From a bacterium (lineage in GTDB: Bacteria; Ratteibacteria; UBA8468; B48-G9; JAFGKM01): a stretch of DNA of 5,339 nucleotides. Location of the stretch: contig JAKPNC010000144.1 of assembly GCA_029548585.1 (NCBI GenBank), positions 1-5,339 of the forward strand, in the 5' to 3' direction. Below the pieces are notes generated by a model. It had not been told where the DNA came from, made no database searches, and worked only from the letters and a program-made list of their open reading frames with translations. A program made the position numbers and the translations under genes. Of the stretch, positions 4,173 through 5,339 are shown in pieces. The stretch's first letter is position 1. Every line of letters starts with the position of its first letter.

Positions 4173-5339
4173 ATGGAAAGAGAAGACCTTGTTATAGAAA
4201 TCGGATGCGAGGACCTGCCGTCATGGACGGGGAAGTATCTCAGGGAAAGATGGATCCCCACTCTCGAAAACATGGTCAGGGAGAACAGGATCCCCTACAC
4301 ATCATTAAGCTTTTACAACACGTCGAGAAGACTAATCCTCTACTTCAGGGACGTGTCTCCCATGCAGAACGACTTTGTGACCGAGATAACCGGCCCGCCG
4401 GTAAGCGCCGGCATTGACAGCGAAGGTAATTACACCCAGGCAGCGAAGGGATTTGCCGCTTCCAACGATACTTCCCTGCAGGACCTCTTTGTAAGAGAAA
4501 AGAAAGGTAAAAAGGTCCTGGCGCTTGCCAAAAAGGAGAAGGGAAAACCTTCAAAGGATGTTATCGGAAGCATTATCCAGGAGAGCCTTAAAAAAACTGA
4601 GATACCCCGGGCCATGAAATGGAAAGAAGGTGATACAAAATTTATCAGGCCCGTAAGGTGGATTCTGGCGCTTCTCGGCAGAGAGGTCGTCAACATTGAG
4701 ATCGGAGGGATCCGCAGCTCGAGGTACACTTTCGGGCACAGGGTTCTGAGCCCGGCAAAACTGAAGATTTCATCCTCCCGGGAATATCCGGACAGGATAC
4801 TTAAGAATTTCGTGATGTTTGACGGAGCCCTTAGGTTCGAGTATGCCAGGGCCCTGATAGGCAAGGAAGCATCGGAGTGCGCATCATTCGAAGAAAGCCA
4901 GCTGAAAGAGATAATGGAGACCGTTGAATACCCGTTCGCACTGAGATGCGGACTTAAGGAAGAATACCTGTCACTTCCACCCGAGGTTGTAAGCGCGGTC
5001 ATACTTAAACTGAGGGGTATTCCCCTGTTTGACGCCCAGGGTAGGCTCAAGCCTTTTTATATAACGATTTCTGACGGGGTAAAAGGCGAAAGCGTGAATA
5101 ATAATTACCTTTCGGTACTTTCAAGCAAAATGGAAGACGCCATCTTCTTCATGGAAAAAGACATGTCAATCCCGTTCCATGAATACTCCGCCAATCTTAA
5201 AAGGATATCCTACCACCCGAGATGGGGAAGCGTGCATGACAGGGTTGAGAGGTTCAAAAAGATATCAAAGATCCTCATGGAATACACAGGAACCATGGGG
5301 GAAGAAGTTAAAAATAACGTTGATGCCGCAATATCGCTG
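4173..5339 (+). CDS. glyS: Glycyl-tRNA synthetase beta subunit, N-terminal part (cut by window edge)
   Basis: This is the beta chain of the bacterial two-subunit glycyl-tRNA synthetase. The alpha chain (GlyQ) makes glycyl-adenylate and the beta chain mainly binds tRNA-Gly. 389 residues are visible of about 690; the HD-like and C-terminal domains lie beyond the edge. Recognisable blocks are IEIGCEDLP (8-16, usually IGTEELP), RRL near 52-54, GPP with an AAKGFA segment (74-95), RAMKW (146-150), FIRPVRWILALLG (157-169), TFGHRVLSP (186-194), VEYPFAL and LPPEV (251-272), and EDAIFF (321-326). From about 278 on, several normally conserved positions differ. ATG 4173 is chosen over the in-frame GTG 4164 because of the family's N-terminus and because GGTGA (4163-4167), which can pair with the 16S rRNA tail, lies 5 bases upstream. 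An in-frame stop at 4110-4112 limits extension. The frame is intact throughout. glyQ is not adjacent upstream, which is unusual. Confidence 0.93.
   Translation, partial: MEREDLVIEIGCEDLPSWTGKYLRERWIPTLENMVRENRIPYTSLSFYNTSRRLILYFRDVSPMQNDFVTEITGPPVSAGIDSEGNYTQAAKGFAASNDTSLQDLFVREKKGKKVLALAKKEKGKPSKDVIGSIIQESLKKTEIPRAMKWKEGDTKFIRPVRWILALLGREVVNIEIGGIRSSRYTFGHRVLSPAKLKISSSREYPDRILKNFVMFDGALRFEYARALIGKEASECASFEESQLKEIMETVEYPFALRCGLKEEYLSLPPEVVSAVILKLRGIPLFDAQGRLKPFYITISDGVKGESVNNNYLSVLSSKMEDAIFFMEKDMSIPFHEYSANLKRISYHPRWGSVHDRVERFKKISKILMEYTGTMGEEVKNNVDAAISL

Noticed and set aside
4430..5050. Minus-strand frame of 206 codons inside glyS
   Set aside because: It is a shadow of glyS; its serine- and leucine-rich composition is typical of antisense to a lysine- and glutamate-rich gene.

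Overview
The window comes from a Gram-negative bacterium. It carries both permease genes of the lipopolysaccharide export machine (lptF, lptG), a bacterial NAD-type glyceraldehyde-3-phosphate dehydrogenase and the beta chain of the bacterial-type two-subunit glycyl-tRNA synthetase. GC content is moderate, and AGG (Arg), ATA (Ile) and CTT (Leu) codons are common. Together these point to an anaerobic or sediment-type Gram-negative lineage rather than an enterobacterium, but the species cannot be named from the sequence. Nothing looks mobile: I see no transposase, integrase, phage gene, CRISPR array or complete tRNA.

Layout, left to right. On the minus strand is the 5' half of gap (1-478), cut by the left edge, with a strong ribosome binding site, a candidate promoter and a leader containing three inverted repeats. 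A gap of about 520 bases (479-1004) follows. Its far part holds a nested four-segment inverted repeat (815-904) and a near-perfect 24-bp palindrome (953-976). A minus-strand ComF-type phosphoribosyltransferase gene (1005-1637) comes next. Only 29 bases separate its start from lptF (1667-2722, plus strand), which overlaps lptG (2716-3777) by 7 bases. A second intergenic stretch of 395 bases holds a good promoter and a leader with competing hairpins and a run of eight T, then the 5' part of glyS (4173 to the right edge).

How the genes work together. LptF and LptG are the two membrane permeases that pair with the LptB ATPase to lift lipopolysaccharide out of the inner membrane, and their overlap indicates a translationally coupled two-gene operon. 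Gap (glycolysis), ComF (a DNA-uptake-associated PRPP-fold protein) and GlyS (tRNA charging) are unrelated housekeeping functions that are merely adjacent.

The points most worth attention are: a sigma70-like promoter that would start the lptF message at or next to its ATG (leaderless); glyS standing without glyQ directly upstream, behind an attenuator-like leader, and encoding a GlyS whose central conserved blocks are divergent; and the unexplained structured DNA between gap and comF. I found no convincing new multi-gene system; the window is mostly core housekeeping with interesting regulatory regions.
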